From NCBI GenBank assembly GCA_964640305.1, contig CAZXFF010000009.1, positions 1-53,602 of the forward strand: a stretch of 53,602 nucleotides of DNA, given 5' to 3'. Source of the stretch: Coprenecus sp964640305 (lineage in GTDB: Bacteria > Bacteroidota > Bacteroidia > Bacteroidales > UBA932). Positions within the stretch are counted from its first letter, which is position 1. Each line of letters begins with the position of its first letter. Positions 17,365 through 25,670 of this stretch are shown piece by piece. A program made the position numbers and the translations under genes. Below the pieces are notes generated by a model, which saw nothing but the letters and a program-made list of their open reading frames with translations, searched no databases and was not told the origin of the DNA.

Positions 17365-17395
17365 AATACTGCCTATGTTTCCACTTGCCCGGAAC

Positions 17396-17659
17396 CTATT
17401 CGGCTGCTATGGGCTGGATGGAAACGTATGATTTGTTGTTCAGCTTCTTGGTAAATACCACTGTTCCGTCAACGAGTGCGTAGAGAGTATGGTCTTTACC
17501 CATTCCTACGTTAGCACCGGGATTGTGGACTGTTCCCCTCTGGCGGACAATAATGTTTCCCGCTTTTGCGAACTGACCACCGAACAATTTGAGACCAAGT
17601 CGTTTGCTATGTGATTCACGACCGTTCTTGGAACTACCGACACCTTTCTTATGAGCCAT
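17396..17659 (-). CDS. rpmA: Large ribosomal subunit protein bL27
   Basis: An 87-residue protein beginning MAHKKGVGSSKNGRESHSKR and containing GNIIVRQRGTVHNPGANVGM, both diagnostic for bL27. Its N-terminal tail reaches the peptidyl-transferase centre and assists tRNA placement. There is no Firmicutes-type cleavable N-terminal extension. It follows rplU by 20 bp in the usual rplU-rpmA order and ends at a strong intrinsic terminator. Confidence 0.98.
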   Translation of the reverse strand: MAHKKGVGSSKNGRESHSKRLGLKLFGGQFAKAGNIIVRQRGTVHNPGANVGMGKDHTLYALVDGTVVFTKKLNNKSYVSIQPIAAE

Positions 17660-17679
17660 AATTCAATCTCCTTATCAAA

Positions 17680-17988
17680 TTAAGCGATCTCTTCGATGAG
17701 AATCTGGGTTAAACACTGACGGTGACCATTGAGTTTCTGGTATCCTTTACGACGTTTCTTCTTGAATACCAAAACCTTATCCGCCTTAACATGATCCAGG
17801 ACAGTAGCCTTTACCTTTACTCCTTCAACATAGGGAGTACCTACCTTTACTGCGCCACCGTCATCTGTGAGAAGAACCTTCTCGAAATCCATGGAAGAAC
17901 CTTTCTCGCCTTCGAGGCGGTTTACGAAGATTTTCTTCCCTTTTTCAACTTTGAATTGCTGTCCTGCAATATCTACAATTGCGTACAT
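17680..17988 (-). CDS. rplU: Large ribosomal subunit protein bL21
   Basis: A 102-residue protein starting MYAIVDIAGQQFKVEKGKKI with the C-terminal KVLVFKKKRRKGYQKLNGHR that typifies bL21. It binds 23S rRNA on the solvent side of the large subunit. First gene of the rplU-rpmA operon, behind a well-formed promoter and an AT-rich leader of roughly 90 nt. Confidence 0.98.
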   Translation of the reverse strand: MYAIVDIAGQQFKVEKGKKIFVNRLEGEKGSSMDFEKVLLTDDGGAVKVGTPYVEGVKVKATVLDHVKADKVLVFKKKRRKGYQKLNGHRQCLTQILIEEIA

Positions 17989-18083
17989 TATTAAAATTTT
18001 AAAAAGTTAGCGACTGCAAGCGGTTATACTTAAATAACTCTTATCCAATAGCTTAACAGCCTGATTATCATAAATTGGGAGTG

Positions 18084-18115
18084 CAAAAGTAATACTTTTT
18101 CCCATTTTTAGCAAA
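18084..18115 (-). promoter_or_regulatory. Promoter of rplU-rpmA
   Basis: On the minus strand TTTG (18115-18112) and TACTTTTG (18091-18084) are separated by 20 bp. The predicted leader to the rplU start is about 92 nt, long enough for a regulatory structure, although no clear hairpin was seen. Confidence 0.8.
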
Positions 18116-18144
18116 TTAGCTGTAAAATTTTTGCTTTTTAATTG

Positions 18145-18152
18145 TATTTTTG
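18145..18152 (+). promoter_or_regulatory. Candidate -7 element for the ATPase-sirtuin-NusG operon
   Basis: TATTTTTG, an exact -7 match 26 bp before the ATG at 18178. It supports that start over an in-frame ATG at 18142, which would lie upstream of the transcript. The -33 element is weak. Confidence 0.5.
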
Positions 18153-18177
18153 TCTTCTGTCACGAAACAGAATTGTT

Positions 18178-19221
18178 ATGGAATCCGCCTTTACATATAA
18201 CTGTACCGCCACCGGTCTGAATTTCCTGTCAAGGAAAAAGGAACTTAACCAGTTCGTATCACTTCTTGGCTCAGGGAAAAACATTGTCATATACGAACCG
18301 CCGAGGACAGGGAAAAGTTCGTTGATAGAAACAGGATTCTCCGCCTTGGCAAAATCAGGTGCCGGACTGCGGACCATCCACTTCAGCCTGCAGAGGAACA
18401 TTTCCAAAGACATGCTCAGGGATATTTTTGCAGAAGCATTGGAAAACACGACCGGAAATGCAGCCGGAATCATGGACGGGACGGGAGTCCTCCAGCGGCT
18501 TTCGGAAATTCCGGCATCCTCAGAGGGAAATGAAAGGATCGTGCTGTATATTGAAGAATTCCAGAACATAATGAAGATAGAGGAATGGGAAGATATCCTG
18601 CACGGATACGAAAAGGAATGGCACAGCTGCAAAAACATTTCGTTCATCTTCACCGGTTCCAGCGTAAACTCGATGAAATACATTTTCGAGGAGCGCAAAT
18701 TCTTCTACAACCTCTTCGAAAGGATTAAACTTTCACCGATCGAAGAAAAAGCGGTCTCGGACCACATCATAAAGACATTCCTAAGGGTAGGAAGAGTAGT
18801 GGAGCCACGCCATACGGAAAGGATATACGAAGTGACCGACGGCCATCCATGGTACATCTGGCAAATAGCGAATACCTGCTTCAACCTTACCAAGGGATAC
18901 CTTGTCGATTCGATTATCGAATATGCCATCGACTCCGTCCTGTCCCTCCATGAAGTAAGGTTCAAGGAAATAATAAACAGCCTGAGCTATTATCAGATTC
19001 TCCTGCTGAAAGCCATATTCGAAGGGAAATCCAAAGTGAACTCTTCTTCTGTAATCGAAGAATACGGACTTAACTCTTCCGCCAATGTCCACAGGCTTAA
19101 AGAAGCTTTGACCAAAAAGGAAGTGGTCATCTTCGACCACCAGGGAAATCCCGCCATCATAGACCCGATGTTCAGGCTGTGGCTGGAAAGGAATTATTTC
19201 ATACAGAACAGGAAGCTATAA
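18178..19221 (+). CDS. AAA-type ATPase, archaeal-ATPase-like (PF01637 type)
   Basis: A 347-residue protein with an N-terminal P-loop domain and a C-terminal winged-helix region. The start MESAFTYNCTATGLNF is followed by the RKKELNQF segment typical of these ATPases, a Walker A variant YEPPRTGKSSL (about 38-48), a Walker B RIVLYIEEFQN (about 121-131) and a sensor strand ISFIFTGSSVNSM. The C-terminal part (about 270-330) with LLKAIFEGKSKVNSSSVIEEYG resembles a winged helix, seen in the family as a DNA- or protein-binding arm. Function in Bacteroidota is unknown. It heads a three-gene operon, 8 bp before the sirtuin gene. Confidence 0.82.
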   Translation: MESAFTYNCTATGLNFLSRKKELNQFVSLLGSGKNIVIYEPPRTGKSSLIETGFSALAKSGAGLRTIHFSLQRNISKDMLRDIFAEALENTTGNAAGIMDGTGVLQRLSEIPASSEGNERIVLYIEEFQNIMKIEEWEDILHGYEKEWHSCKNISFIFTGSSVNSMKYIFEERKFFYNLFERIKLSPIEEKAVSDHIIKTFLRVGRVVEPRHTERIYEVTDGHPWYIWQIANTCFNLTKGYLVDSIIEYAIDSVLSLHEVRFKEIINSLSYYQILLLKAIFEGKSKVNSSSVIEEYGLNSSANVHRLKEALTKKEVVIFDHQGNPAIIDPMFRLWLERNYFIQNRKL

Positions 19222-19229
19222 TCAAAACT

Positions 19230-19916
19230 ATGAAGAAGCTAGTCGTTTTATCAGGAGCAGGTGTCAGCAAGGAAAGCGGCATCAATACATTCCGCGACTC
19301 CAACGGGATGTGGGAACAGTACAATGTGGAAGATGTGGCATCCATCGAAGGATGGTGGCGCAATCCTGGGCTTGTCCTGGATTTCTACAATGCCAGACGC
19401 AGGGAAGTGGAAAAGGCGAGACCGAACGAAGCCCACAGGATAATTGCCGGGCTCGAGCAGTATTTCGATGTCACAGTCATAACCCAGAACGTGGACAATC
19501 TGCATGAAAGGGCCGGATCCACAAATGTAATCCACCTCCACGGAGAAATAACAAAAGCCAGAGGGGAGAAATCCCTTGAGCCGGTTTACGACATAGGATA
19601 CAACGATATCAAGCTTGGAGACAAGGACAAACGGGGCGAGCAACTCAGACCGTTCATCGTATGGTTCGGAGAAGCCGTACCGATGATAGAGCCGGCTGCG
19701 GAAATTGTATCGGAATGCGATATCCTGCTGGTTATCGGCACATCCCTCAACGTATATCCCGCTGCGGGACTTGTAGGATATATACGGAGAGGCACCCCCA
19801 TATGGCTGATAGACCCTACCCCTATGCATCTTCACTATGAGCACTATACCCAGATCCAGGACGTGGCCACTTCCGGAATGAGGAAATTCAGGGAACTAAT
19901 TTTGGGAAAGGCATGA
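19230..19916 (+). CDS. Sir2-family NAD-dependent protein deacylase (class III-like, no zinc site)
   Basis: A 228-residue sirtuin. NAD-binding motifs are present: GAGVSKESGINTFR (9-22), TQNVDNLHERAG (85-96) and the catalytic His in HLHGE (H104). Y53 and R56 in FYNARR match the acyl-carboxylate-binding pair of class III deacylases such as CobB and SIRT5, suggesting removal of succinyl/malonyl as well as acetyl groups. The CxxC...CxxC zinc ribbon is missing: the only cysteine (SECDILL) is far downstream in the Rossmann fold, and the region after HGE goes straight to YDIGYNDIKLGDK. The start at 19230 follows the ATPase stop by 8 bp; it overlaps the next gene by 4 bp. Confidence 0.9.
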   Translation: MKKLVVLSGAGVSKESGINTFRDSNGMWEQYNVEDVASIEGWWRNPGLVLDFYNARRREVEKARPNEAHRIIAGLEQYFDVTVITQNVDNLHERAGSTNVIHLHGEITKARGEKSLEPVYDIGYNDIKLGDKDKRGEQLRPFIVWFGEAVPMIEPAAEIVSECDILLVIGTSLNVYPAAGLVGYIRRGTPIWLIDPTPMHLHYEHYTQIQDVATSGMRKFRELILGKA

Positions 19917-20413
19917 AAAACGAAGCGAAAACGCCCAGATGGTATGTATTCTATACGGCATCCAGGGCAGAAAAAGTCGCCGAGAAGAGACTTAAGGATA
20001 TGGGGGCAGAGGTTTTTCTGCCTATTCACCGGGAAAAACGGAAATGGTCTGACCGCATCAAGGTCATAGAAGCTCCGCTTTTCCGTTCGTATATCTTTAT
20101 ACGATGCATAGAATCCAAACTCAGGACATATGTCACCGCAGAAGGCGTCGTACGCACTCTGTACTACTGCGGCAAACCGGCCGTCGTCCGGGATGAGGAA
20201 ATCGAGGAAATCCGTAAATTCCTGGAAATGACCCACGAACAGCAGATCATCTCCGAGGGCGACATGGTCAACATTCTTGGCGGTCCTTTTGAAAAGAAGG
20301 TCGGCAAGGTAACACATATCGACAAGAAATATATCTATCTCACCATCGAATCACTGGAGATGATGACAATCTGCGCAGAGATACGGATAGACAAGGACCT
20401 CGTCAGCAAATAG
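19913..20413 (+). CDS. NusG-family transcription antiterminator, UpxY/RfaH-like
   Basis: A 166-residue NusG paralogue. The N-terminal NGN domain (about 8-105) begins WYVFYTASRAEKVAEKRL and has FLPIHREKRKWSDR and SYIFIRC; a C-terminal KOW-like domain (about 120-160) has GDMVNILGGPFEKKVGKV. Such specialised NusG proteins bind RNA polymerase and suppress termination; in Bacteroides, UpxY members act on the capsule operons that they head. Here it overlaps the sirtuin stop by 4 bp (ATGA) and is the last gene of its operon; downstream is a convergent GH92 gene, not a polysaccharide locus. Its target is therefore unclear. It is too short and divergent to be the housekeeping NusG. Confidence 0.85.
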   Translation: MKNEAKTPRWYVFYTASRAEKVAEKRLKDMGAEVFLPIHREKRKWSDRIKVIEAPLFRSYIFIRCIESKLRTYVTAEGVVRTLYYCGKPAVVRDEEIEEIRKFLEMTHEQQIISEGDMVNILGGPFEKKVGKVTHIDKKYIYLTIESLEMMTICAEIRIDKDLVSK

Positions 20414-20423
20414 CCGGCAGGTC

Positions 20424-23360
20424 CTAATCCACCCATATTTCATCTATGAATATAAAGCCTTCCCCGCCTGCACCGAGATGCCATGCAGGTATGGTTCCGA
20501 AATTCTTTGCAAACACCTTCACATATCTGGCACGCACAGGAGCATCCGGAATCCTGAGGACGAAATCTTTGGTCTGGATGTCATAGTCCCGGGAATCTAC
20601 GGTATTCATCACTTTGCCAACCGGAACGAACTCCTTACCGTCCGAAGAAACAGAGTATTCCACATAGCGTGGCATCCATATCCACGAACGGACATCCTGG
20701 CAATAGCCTGAACCTATGGACGAAATGCTCTTTTCCGACCTCAGATCCACAATTGCCGTAAAATCGGTATCCTGATAACCCTGCCATCCGCCGGTCTTCC
20801 AGTTCGAAGAGCCTCTCAATCCGTCGATAAGTCCACGCTCCCCGCGTGCATTGTACTGTGGATTGTACCTGCAGAAAAGCTCTATGTCCATATCATCCTT
20901 CAGTTTGTTGAAAACTGTCCTTATCACAGGGCTTCTGAGCCCATCGCCATTCTCCGCATAAATACGTACCGGCATTGTCCTGTCTAACGTAAACGGGCCT
21001 TCATACAGTCTGAAAGGGGCATTGCCTGCAGAATAGAATATCCTGGTGTCATTGTCAGGGGAACATACCGATACTTCTGCCTCCTTTTCGAATATATCCG
21101 TAACGTTTCCGAACCAGGGATTCCGTACGAACTGCATGTCCACCACTGAAACGGGACGATCCTCTACTTCCGTTCCGAAACCAGTAGGCTTACCTGAAAG
21201 TTCCACCGTCATCGAACCTCCCTGCATCACAGTACTGTGGCTGATATATGAAGCAGTGTGCTCCTCACCGTTACAGGACACAGATGATATGTAAGGGGTT
21301 TTCTCTATCTTACCGGGCGACTTGGCCTCGATCGTAAACACTTTCCCGTTTTCAAGACGGATCTTCACATTTCTGAATGTCGGGGATGAAAGCACATAGA
21401 CATCACTTCCGGGAGTCACAGGATAAAGTCCGATGGAGCTCATCACATACCATGCCGACATCTGTCCGCAGTCATCGTTTCCACAGAGTCCGTCAGGCTC
21501 CGGAGAATACAATCCGGAGAGTATCTGACGTACCCTTGAATAAGTCTTCCACGGCTGTCCCGCATACACATATAGGTATGCAGTCTGATGGCTCGGTTCA
21601 TTCCCGTGTGCATACTGCCCGATCAGGCCTGTGATATCCACCTGCGTCCTGCCGGTTGTACTTACCGGTGCAGTAAACAGGGAGTCAAGCTTTGCACAGA
21701 ATGCAGCATCACCTCCATGAAGTCCTATCAGGGAGTTAACATCGTGAGGTACGAAAAAGCTGTATTGCCATGAATTGGCCTCCGTATAGTGGTTGTTCAC
21801 CTCTCTCGGATCGAACGGGGAATGCCATATACCTCCTGCGAAAGGTCTCATCAGGGAGGTGGAAGGATCGAATACATTCCGGTAACTGAGCGAATACTGC
21901 AGGTAACGGTCCCGTATTCCGGCATACTTTTCATCTCCGGTCCTGGCGTAAAGCAGATCTGCGACCACCGATATGCACCAGTCGTCATATGCATATTCCA
22001 GAGTCTTGGATACGGACTCGTGCTCTTTGTCTGCCGGCACGACATACATATCCCTGTAATGCCTTATGCCGAACTCGTCCTTATTGGCTGAAACCGTCAT
22101 TGCTTCAAGCAGTTCCTCGGCATATTCCAAACCTATTCCCTTCACCAGAGCATCGGCTATCACCGATACGGAATTGTAGCCTATCATGCAGTTTGTCTCC
22201 CATCCGCTCAGTTCCCACACAGGGAGCTTTCCACCTTCGCGGTATATATCCAGGAAACTCCGGAGGAAATCAGCAGTCCGTCCCTGCTCTATGATTGTAA
22301 ACAAAGGATGCAGGGTCCTGAAAGTATCCCACAGTGAAAATACCGTATAGCGCTCATAGCCTTCAGCCTTATGCACCTTTCTGTCCATCCCCCTGTATTC
22401 CCCGTTCACATCGGAATACAGGTTGGGAGCTATTGCGGAATGGTACATTGCCGTATAGAATGTTGTCAGCTTGTCCTTGTCACGTTCACCTTCAGTAACA
22501 TCGATTCTGGACAGGAACTCCTCCCATCTGCCCTCGGTAGCAAGCCTGAGGGCATCGAAGCCGAAATCTCCCTCCGGAAGTTCGGAATAGAGGTTCTCCC
22601 TTGCATTTTCCACCGAAACTGATGATATGCCGACCTTGACGAGAAGAATCTCATTGCCGGAGGAAGCGCCGAAAGATACAAGTGCGCCCTTGTCCCCGAA
22701 AGGAGTATAGGAATCCATTGTCTCCGAAAATTCCATATAGAAATACACAGGCTGGTCTTCAGACCATGACTTGGAACGCCTCATGCCGGAAACGGCAGAC
22801 GGCCCTTCCTGCCTGATCGAGGATTCAATACGGTGATCCCTATGCTCCAGATCAATTATCAGAGCCTGCATACCGTCGTTTCCCCTGAATGTGTACCGGT
22901 GCATCCCTACCCTTCTGCCGGCTGTCATTTCCGCCAGCACATCCGGCCTGTCCAGAAAGACTGAATAATATCCGGGAGACGCCGTCTCGTTGCGGTGTGA
23001 AAATCCGGAGAGATATAGGCTGCGGTCAAGGGTATCTGCCGGATATGACCTTACCGGCATCACCAGTATATCACCGTAGTCCAGAACTCCGGTACCGCTC
23101 AGATGGGTATGGGAGAATCCCAGAATGGCACTGTCCGAATAATGGTATCCTGAACATCCGTCCCAGGTGTCCAGCCGGGTATCCGGGCTCAGCTGGACCA
23201 TACCGAACGGAGCTGTAGCCCCGGGAAAAGTATGGCCATGGAAATCAGTTCCGACAAAGGGGTTTACATAACCGGTCAGTCTCCCTTCTCTGGAACATGA
23301 TACTGACAACAGCACGGAACATACAATCAGACAGGACATGCAAACAAGTCCCTTTTTCAT
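20424..23360 (-). CDS. GH92 alpha-mannosidase lipoprotein with C-terminal carbohydrate-binding modules
   Basis: A 978-residue surface or periplasmic lipoprotein: signal peptide with lipobox LSVSC (C22). The GH92 domain shows NPFVGTDFHGHTFPG (from residue 33), SHTHLSGTG and NDDCGQMSAWYVMSSIGLYP. It is followed by a chitobiase-C-like segment (about 765-825) and an F5/8 type C (discoidin-like) module at the end (about 835-975, SSNWKTGGWQGY to FIFIDEIWVD). GH92 enzymes are calcium-dependent exo-alpha-mannosidases, mostly alpha-1,2, acting on N-glycans or yeast mannan. The start at 23360 lies 7 bp after maf; an upstream in-frame start would overlap maf and spoil the signal peptide. It is the last gene of the run that starts with the esterase. 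Confidence 0.92.
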   Translation of the reverse strand: MKKGLVCMSCLIVCSVLLSVSCSREGRLTGYVNPFVGTDFHGHTFPGATAPFGMVQLSPDTRLDTWDGCSGYHYSDSAILGFSHTHLSGTGVLDYGDILVMPVRSYPADTLDRSLYLSGFSHRNETASPGYYSVFLDRPDVLAEMTAGRRVGMHRYTFRGNDGMQALIIDLEHRDHRIESSIRQEGPSAVSGMRRSKSWSEDQPVYFYMEFSETMDSYTPFGDKGALVSFGASSGNEILLVKVGISSVSVENARENLYSELPEGDFGFDALRLATEGRWEEFLSRIDVTEGERDKDKLTTFYTAMYHSAIAPNLYSDVNGEYRGMDRKVHKAEGYERYTVFSLWDTFRTLHPLFTIIEQGRTADFLRSFLDIYREGGKLPVWELSGWETNCMIGYNSVSVIADALVKGIGLEYAEELLEAMTVSANKDEFGIRHYRDMYVVPADKEHESVSKTLEYAYDDWCISVVADLLYARTGDEKYAGIRDRYLQYSLSYRNVFDPSTSLMRPFAGGIWHSPFDPREVNNHYTEANSWQYSFFVPHDVNSLIGLHGGDAAFCAKLDSLFTAPVSTTGRTQVDITGLIGQYAHGNEPSHQTAYLYVYAGQPWKTYSRVRQILSGLYSPEPDGLCGNDDCGQMSAWYVMSSIGLYPVTPGSDVYVLSSPTFRNVKIRLENGKVFTIEAKSPGKIEKTPYISSVSCNGEEHTASYISHSTVMQGGSMTVELSGKPTGFGTEVEDRPVSVVDMQFVRNPWFGNVTDIFEKEAEVSVCSPDNDTRIFYSAGNAPFRLYEGPFTLDRTMPVRIYAENGDGLRSPVIRTVFNKLKDDMDIELFCRYNPQYNARGERGLIDGLRGSSNWKTGGWQGYQDTDFTAIVDLRSEKSISSIGSGYCQDVRSWIWMPRYVEYSVSSDGKEFVPVGKVMNTVDSRDYDIQTKDFVLRIPDAPVRARYVKVFAKNFGTIPAWHLGAGGEGFIFIDEIWVD

Positions 23361-23367
23361 GTTGAAT

Positions 23368-23973
23368 TCAGGCATTTTGCAGAAAATCAGATAATTCGAC
23401 ATAAAGTTTCTGTACCGGAAGGCCCATCACATTGAAATAGGAACCGCTTATCCCGGTTATACCGGCATAGCCGATCCACTCCTGAATACCGTAGCCTCCG
23501 GCCTTGTCATATGGGGAGAAGTTATCCACATAGTAACATATTTCTTCATCCGTAAGGACTCTGAAAGTAACTTCGGAAGATGCCGAAAAGACATGTTTTT
23601 CCCGGTTGCTTCTGATGCAGACCCCTGTCACGACCATGTGCGTGCGGCCTGAGAGGAGTTTCAGCATCCCAATGGCCTCATCCCTGTCCGCCGGTTTTCC
23701 CAGGACATGGTCACCGCATATGACTACAGTATCGGCAGTTATCAGGATTTCGTCATCCTCCAGTTTCCGGTGGAAACCGTCCGACTTCAAAACCGCCAGT
23801 ACCCCAGGAACGTCTTCAGCCATGGTCTTCGGGTCATATTCCTCTTTAACATTAGAGTTCGCATCCACGGTGAAAGGGACTCCGAGTCCTGCAAGCAGTT
23901 CTTTCCTTCTGGGAGAAGCTGAGCCCAGAATCAGTTTTCTGTCTTTAAGCAGCGCATTCAGAAGCATATCCAT
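23368..23973 (-). CDS. maf: Maf-family nucleoside triphosphate pyrophosphatase
   Basis: A 201-residue house-cleaning nucleotide pyrophosphatase that hydrolyses non-canonical or excess pyrimidine NTPs. The N-terminal LILGSASPRRKELLAGLGV phosphate-binding motif, the ITADTVVICGD motif and the DKAGGYGIQEW segment are diagnostic. The start MDMLLNALL at 23973 gives a 5-bp gap to the upstream phosphatase gene; a longer version would overlap it. Same-strand order DUF2520-HAD-maf recurs in Bacteroidales, so this is probably one operon. Confidence 0.92.
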   Translation of the reverse strand: MDMLLNALLKDRKLILGSASPRRKELLAGLGVPFTVDANSNVKEEYDPKTMAEDVPGVLAVLKSDGFHRKLEDDEILITADTVVICGDHVLGKPADRDEAIGMLKLLSGRTHMVVTGVCIRSNREKHVFSASSEVTFRVLTDEEICYYVDNFSPYDKAGGYGIQEWIGYAGITGISGSYFNVMGLPVQKLYVELSDFLQNA

Positions 23974-23978
23974 CCATA

Positions 23979-24521
23979 TTAGAATTTCCTCGAAAATTCC
24001 ACTGCGTCCAGCTCCCAGCATCCCTGGACCTTAAGGACCTGCTCAATCAGTTCCCTGACAAATCCCTTGCCTCCGGGAAACAGGGAGACATAATCCACGA
24101 CGTCCTTCACTTCAGATACCGAATCAGCAGGGGCACATGCCAGTCCCGCAATACGCAATACCGGAATATCAGGAATATCATCCCCGGCATAGACCACCTG
24201 GTCAGGAGTCAGACCGTGCCGGTTGCAGAAATCCATGAAATCGGGAATCTTGTTACGGGATTTCATGTAGACATCATCCGGATCTATTCCGAGAGTATCC
24301 ATTCTTTTGGCAATACTTTCCGAGACCCCTCCGGTAATGATACCGACCGGGAAGCCCTTCATCTTGCACATCCTCAATGCAAAACCGTCCTTCGAGCAGA
24401 ATGTGCGGAGCAAGTCCCCGTCCGGAGTAGAAATCAGGGTACCGTCTGTCATTACCCCGTCCACGTCAAAGACGAACGCACGGATTCCGGGGAGCTTGGT
24501 CTTGTAATTGTAATTAGGCAT
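23979..24521 (-). CDS. KdsC-like HAD phosphatase (3-deoxy-manno-octulosonate-8-phosphatase family)
   Basis: A 180-residue C0-type HAD phosphatase with no cap domain. The nucleophile and acid/base are D19 and D21 in FVFDVDGVMTDG; motif II is IITGG and motif III/IV is AGDDIPDIPVL. KdsC removes phosphate from Kdo-8-phosphate, just before the KdsB step encoded at 1835-2572, so the two would act in the same LPS pathway despite the distance. NeuA/CMAS-type phosphatases look similar, so substrate is not certain. It overlaps the upstream DUF2520 gene by 8 bp and precedes maf by 5 bp. Confidence 0.88.
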   Translation of the reverse strand: MPNYNYKTKLPGIRAFVFDVDGVMTDGTLISTPDGDLLRTFCSKDGFALRMCKMKGFPVGIITGGVSESIAKRMDTLGIDPDDVYMKSRNKIPDFMDFCNRHGLTPDQVVYAGDDIPDIPVLRIAGLACAPADSVSEVKDVVDYVSLFPGGKGFVRELIEQVLKVQGCWELDAVEFSRKF

Positions 24522-25314
24522 ATTTTTCCAGGATTTTTTTTGTAAACAGTTTGTAGAATTCCACCTGCTCGTCCATACCGAGCTTCTCCAGCAACTCCAG
24601 GTGTTTGCGCACGGTCTCCATATCGTTTCTCCTCGCAGGACCGGTCAAAGTCTCTGCCGGCGTTTTCAGGAATGCATTCCTTACTGCTTCTATTGTGGAA
24701 GGGATCAGAAGAGGGTGGTCACGCTGCACTATCGGAAAAGCGAGTCCCAGAATATAGTTGACGAAATTACATGTGAATACAGCTGCCACATGCATCTTCA
24801 GACGTTCCTCCGATGAATAGAAATAATGTTCTGAACCGAGATCCGATGCAATCCCGTCCAGCAGTGCCCCGGTCTCACTGTCAGATGCCTCTATCAATAA
24901 AGGAACATCCTTGAAATCCACATTCTTAGCCTTGTTCAGGGTCATAAGCGGATACAGCACTCCACAGCGGAAACCTTTCTCATGCAGGGGAGCGAAAACA
25001 TCAATGGAAGCAGCTCCTGAAGTATGCACGAATACCGGCTTCCCGGCCGTACGCTCCGCAACTTCAGCAAGTGATGCCACGGTCTCCGGAATGGCATCGT
25101 CTGAAACGGCAAGGATTACCACATCCGCCCCGAAAAGATCTTCCGGGGCATCCGCAGGCAAAGTTTCCGCACCGTTCTTCACTAAAGCCCTGACCAGCCT
25201 GTCCCTATGTTCCGGATTCCGGCTATAGATACCCCCGATATCGAATCCCTTTTCCTGCATGGCAAGAGACATGCGGAAAGCGACATTTCCTGCTCCGATA
25301 AAACTGATAACCAT
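24514..25314 (-). CDS. Rossmann-fold DUF2520 protein (predicted NADP-dependent oxidoreductase)
   Basis: A 266-residue protein with an N-terminal dinucleotide-binding motif MVISFIGAGNVAFRMS (GxGxxA), the strand VVILAVSDDAIPET and an all-helical C-terminal DUF2520 domain (HVAAVFTCNFVNYILGLA, PSTIEAVRNAFLKTPAETLTGP). The fold resembles F420-NADP oxidoreductase and pyrroline-5-carboxylate reductase; the natural substrate is not established. The ATG at 25314 was chosen because it lies just after the DUF3467 stop and directly before the Rossmann strand; an ATG at 25332 is possible. It is translationally coupled to the KdsC-like gene (8-bp overlap). Confidence 0.85.
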   Translation of the reverse strand: MVISFIGAGNVAFRMSLAMQEKGFDIGGIYSRNPEHRDRLVRALVKNGAETLPADAPEDLFGADVVILAVSDDAIPETVASLAEVAERTAGKPVFVHTSGAASIDVFAPLHEKGFRCGVLYPLMTLNKAKNVDFKDVPLLIEASDSETGALLDGIASDLGSEHYFYSSEERLKMHVAAVFTCNFVNYILGLAFPIVQRDHPLLIPSTIEAVRNAFLKTPAETLTGPARRNDMETVRKHLELLEKLGMDEQVEFYKLFTKKILEKYA

Positions 25315-25318
25315 CTGA

Positions 25319-25639
25319 TCAGGCCTCCACATTATTGGGTCCGAAACCGAAAGGAGGCATCGGATTCTTCTGGACTCCGGTCAGTTTGATTTCCCCGTTC
25401 ATGGATTCGTATCTTGCGATATTGTCCCTCAATATCAGAAAGAATCTTTTGGCATTTTCAGGGGTCATTATTATGCGACTCGCAATCTGGATTTTCTGGA
25501 ATCCGGGAAGGGACCTGGCAAAGTCCAGCACAAATTCTGAACTCGAATGCGTTACGATTGTAAGATTCGAATAGGTTCCGGAAGCAACAGCTTTATCAAG
25601 TTCAAAGCTTATCTCGTGTTGTTTGTTGTTTTCTTCCAT
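25319..25639 (-). CDS. DUF3467 protein
   Basis: A 106-residue small acidic protein of the DUF3467 family, recognised from ISFELDKAVASGTYSNLTIV, HSSSEFVLDFARSLPG and the IASRIIMTPENAKRFFLILRDNI helix region. Family members are widespread in Bacteroidota and archaea with no established biochemical role. It has no signal peptide, so it is cytosolic. It lies 31 bp after the esterase gene and 4 bp before the DUF2520 gene on the same strand. Confidence 0.85.
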   Translation of the reverse strand: MEENNKQHEISFELDKAVASGTYSNLTIVTHSSSEFVLDFARSLPGFQKIQIASRIIMTPENAKRFFLILRDNIARYESMNGEIKLTGVQKNPMPPFGFGPNNVEA

Positions 25640-25670
25640 AACAGGATGAATTTCTCAGGTTATTGAATCA

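Noticed and set aside
18142..18177. Upstream ATG for the AAA ATPase.
   Set aside because: It lies before the -7 element at 18145-18152 and adds residues not fitting the domain.
18178..20413. Calling the ATPase-sirtuin operon an antiphage defence system.
   Set aside because: The sirtuin has deacylase features, is not fused to an effector, and no other defence or mobile genes are near; only the possibility is noted.
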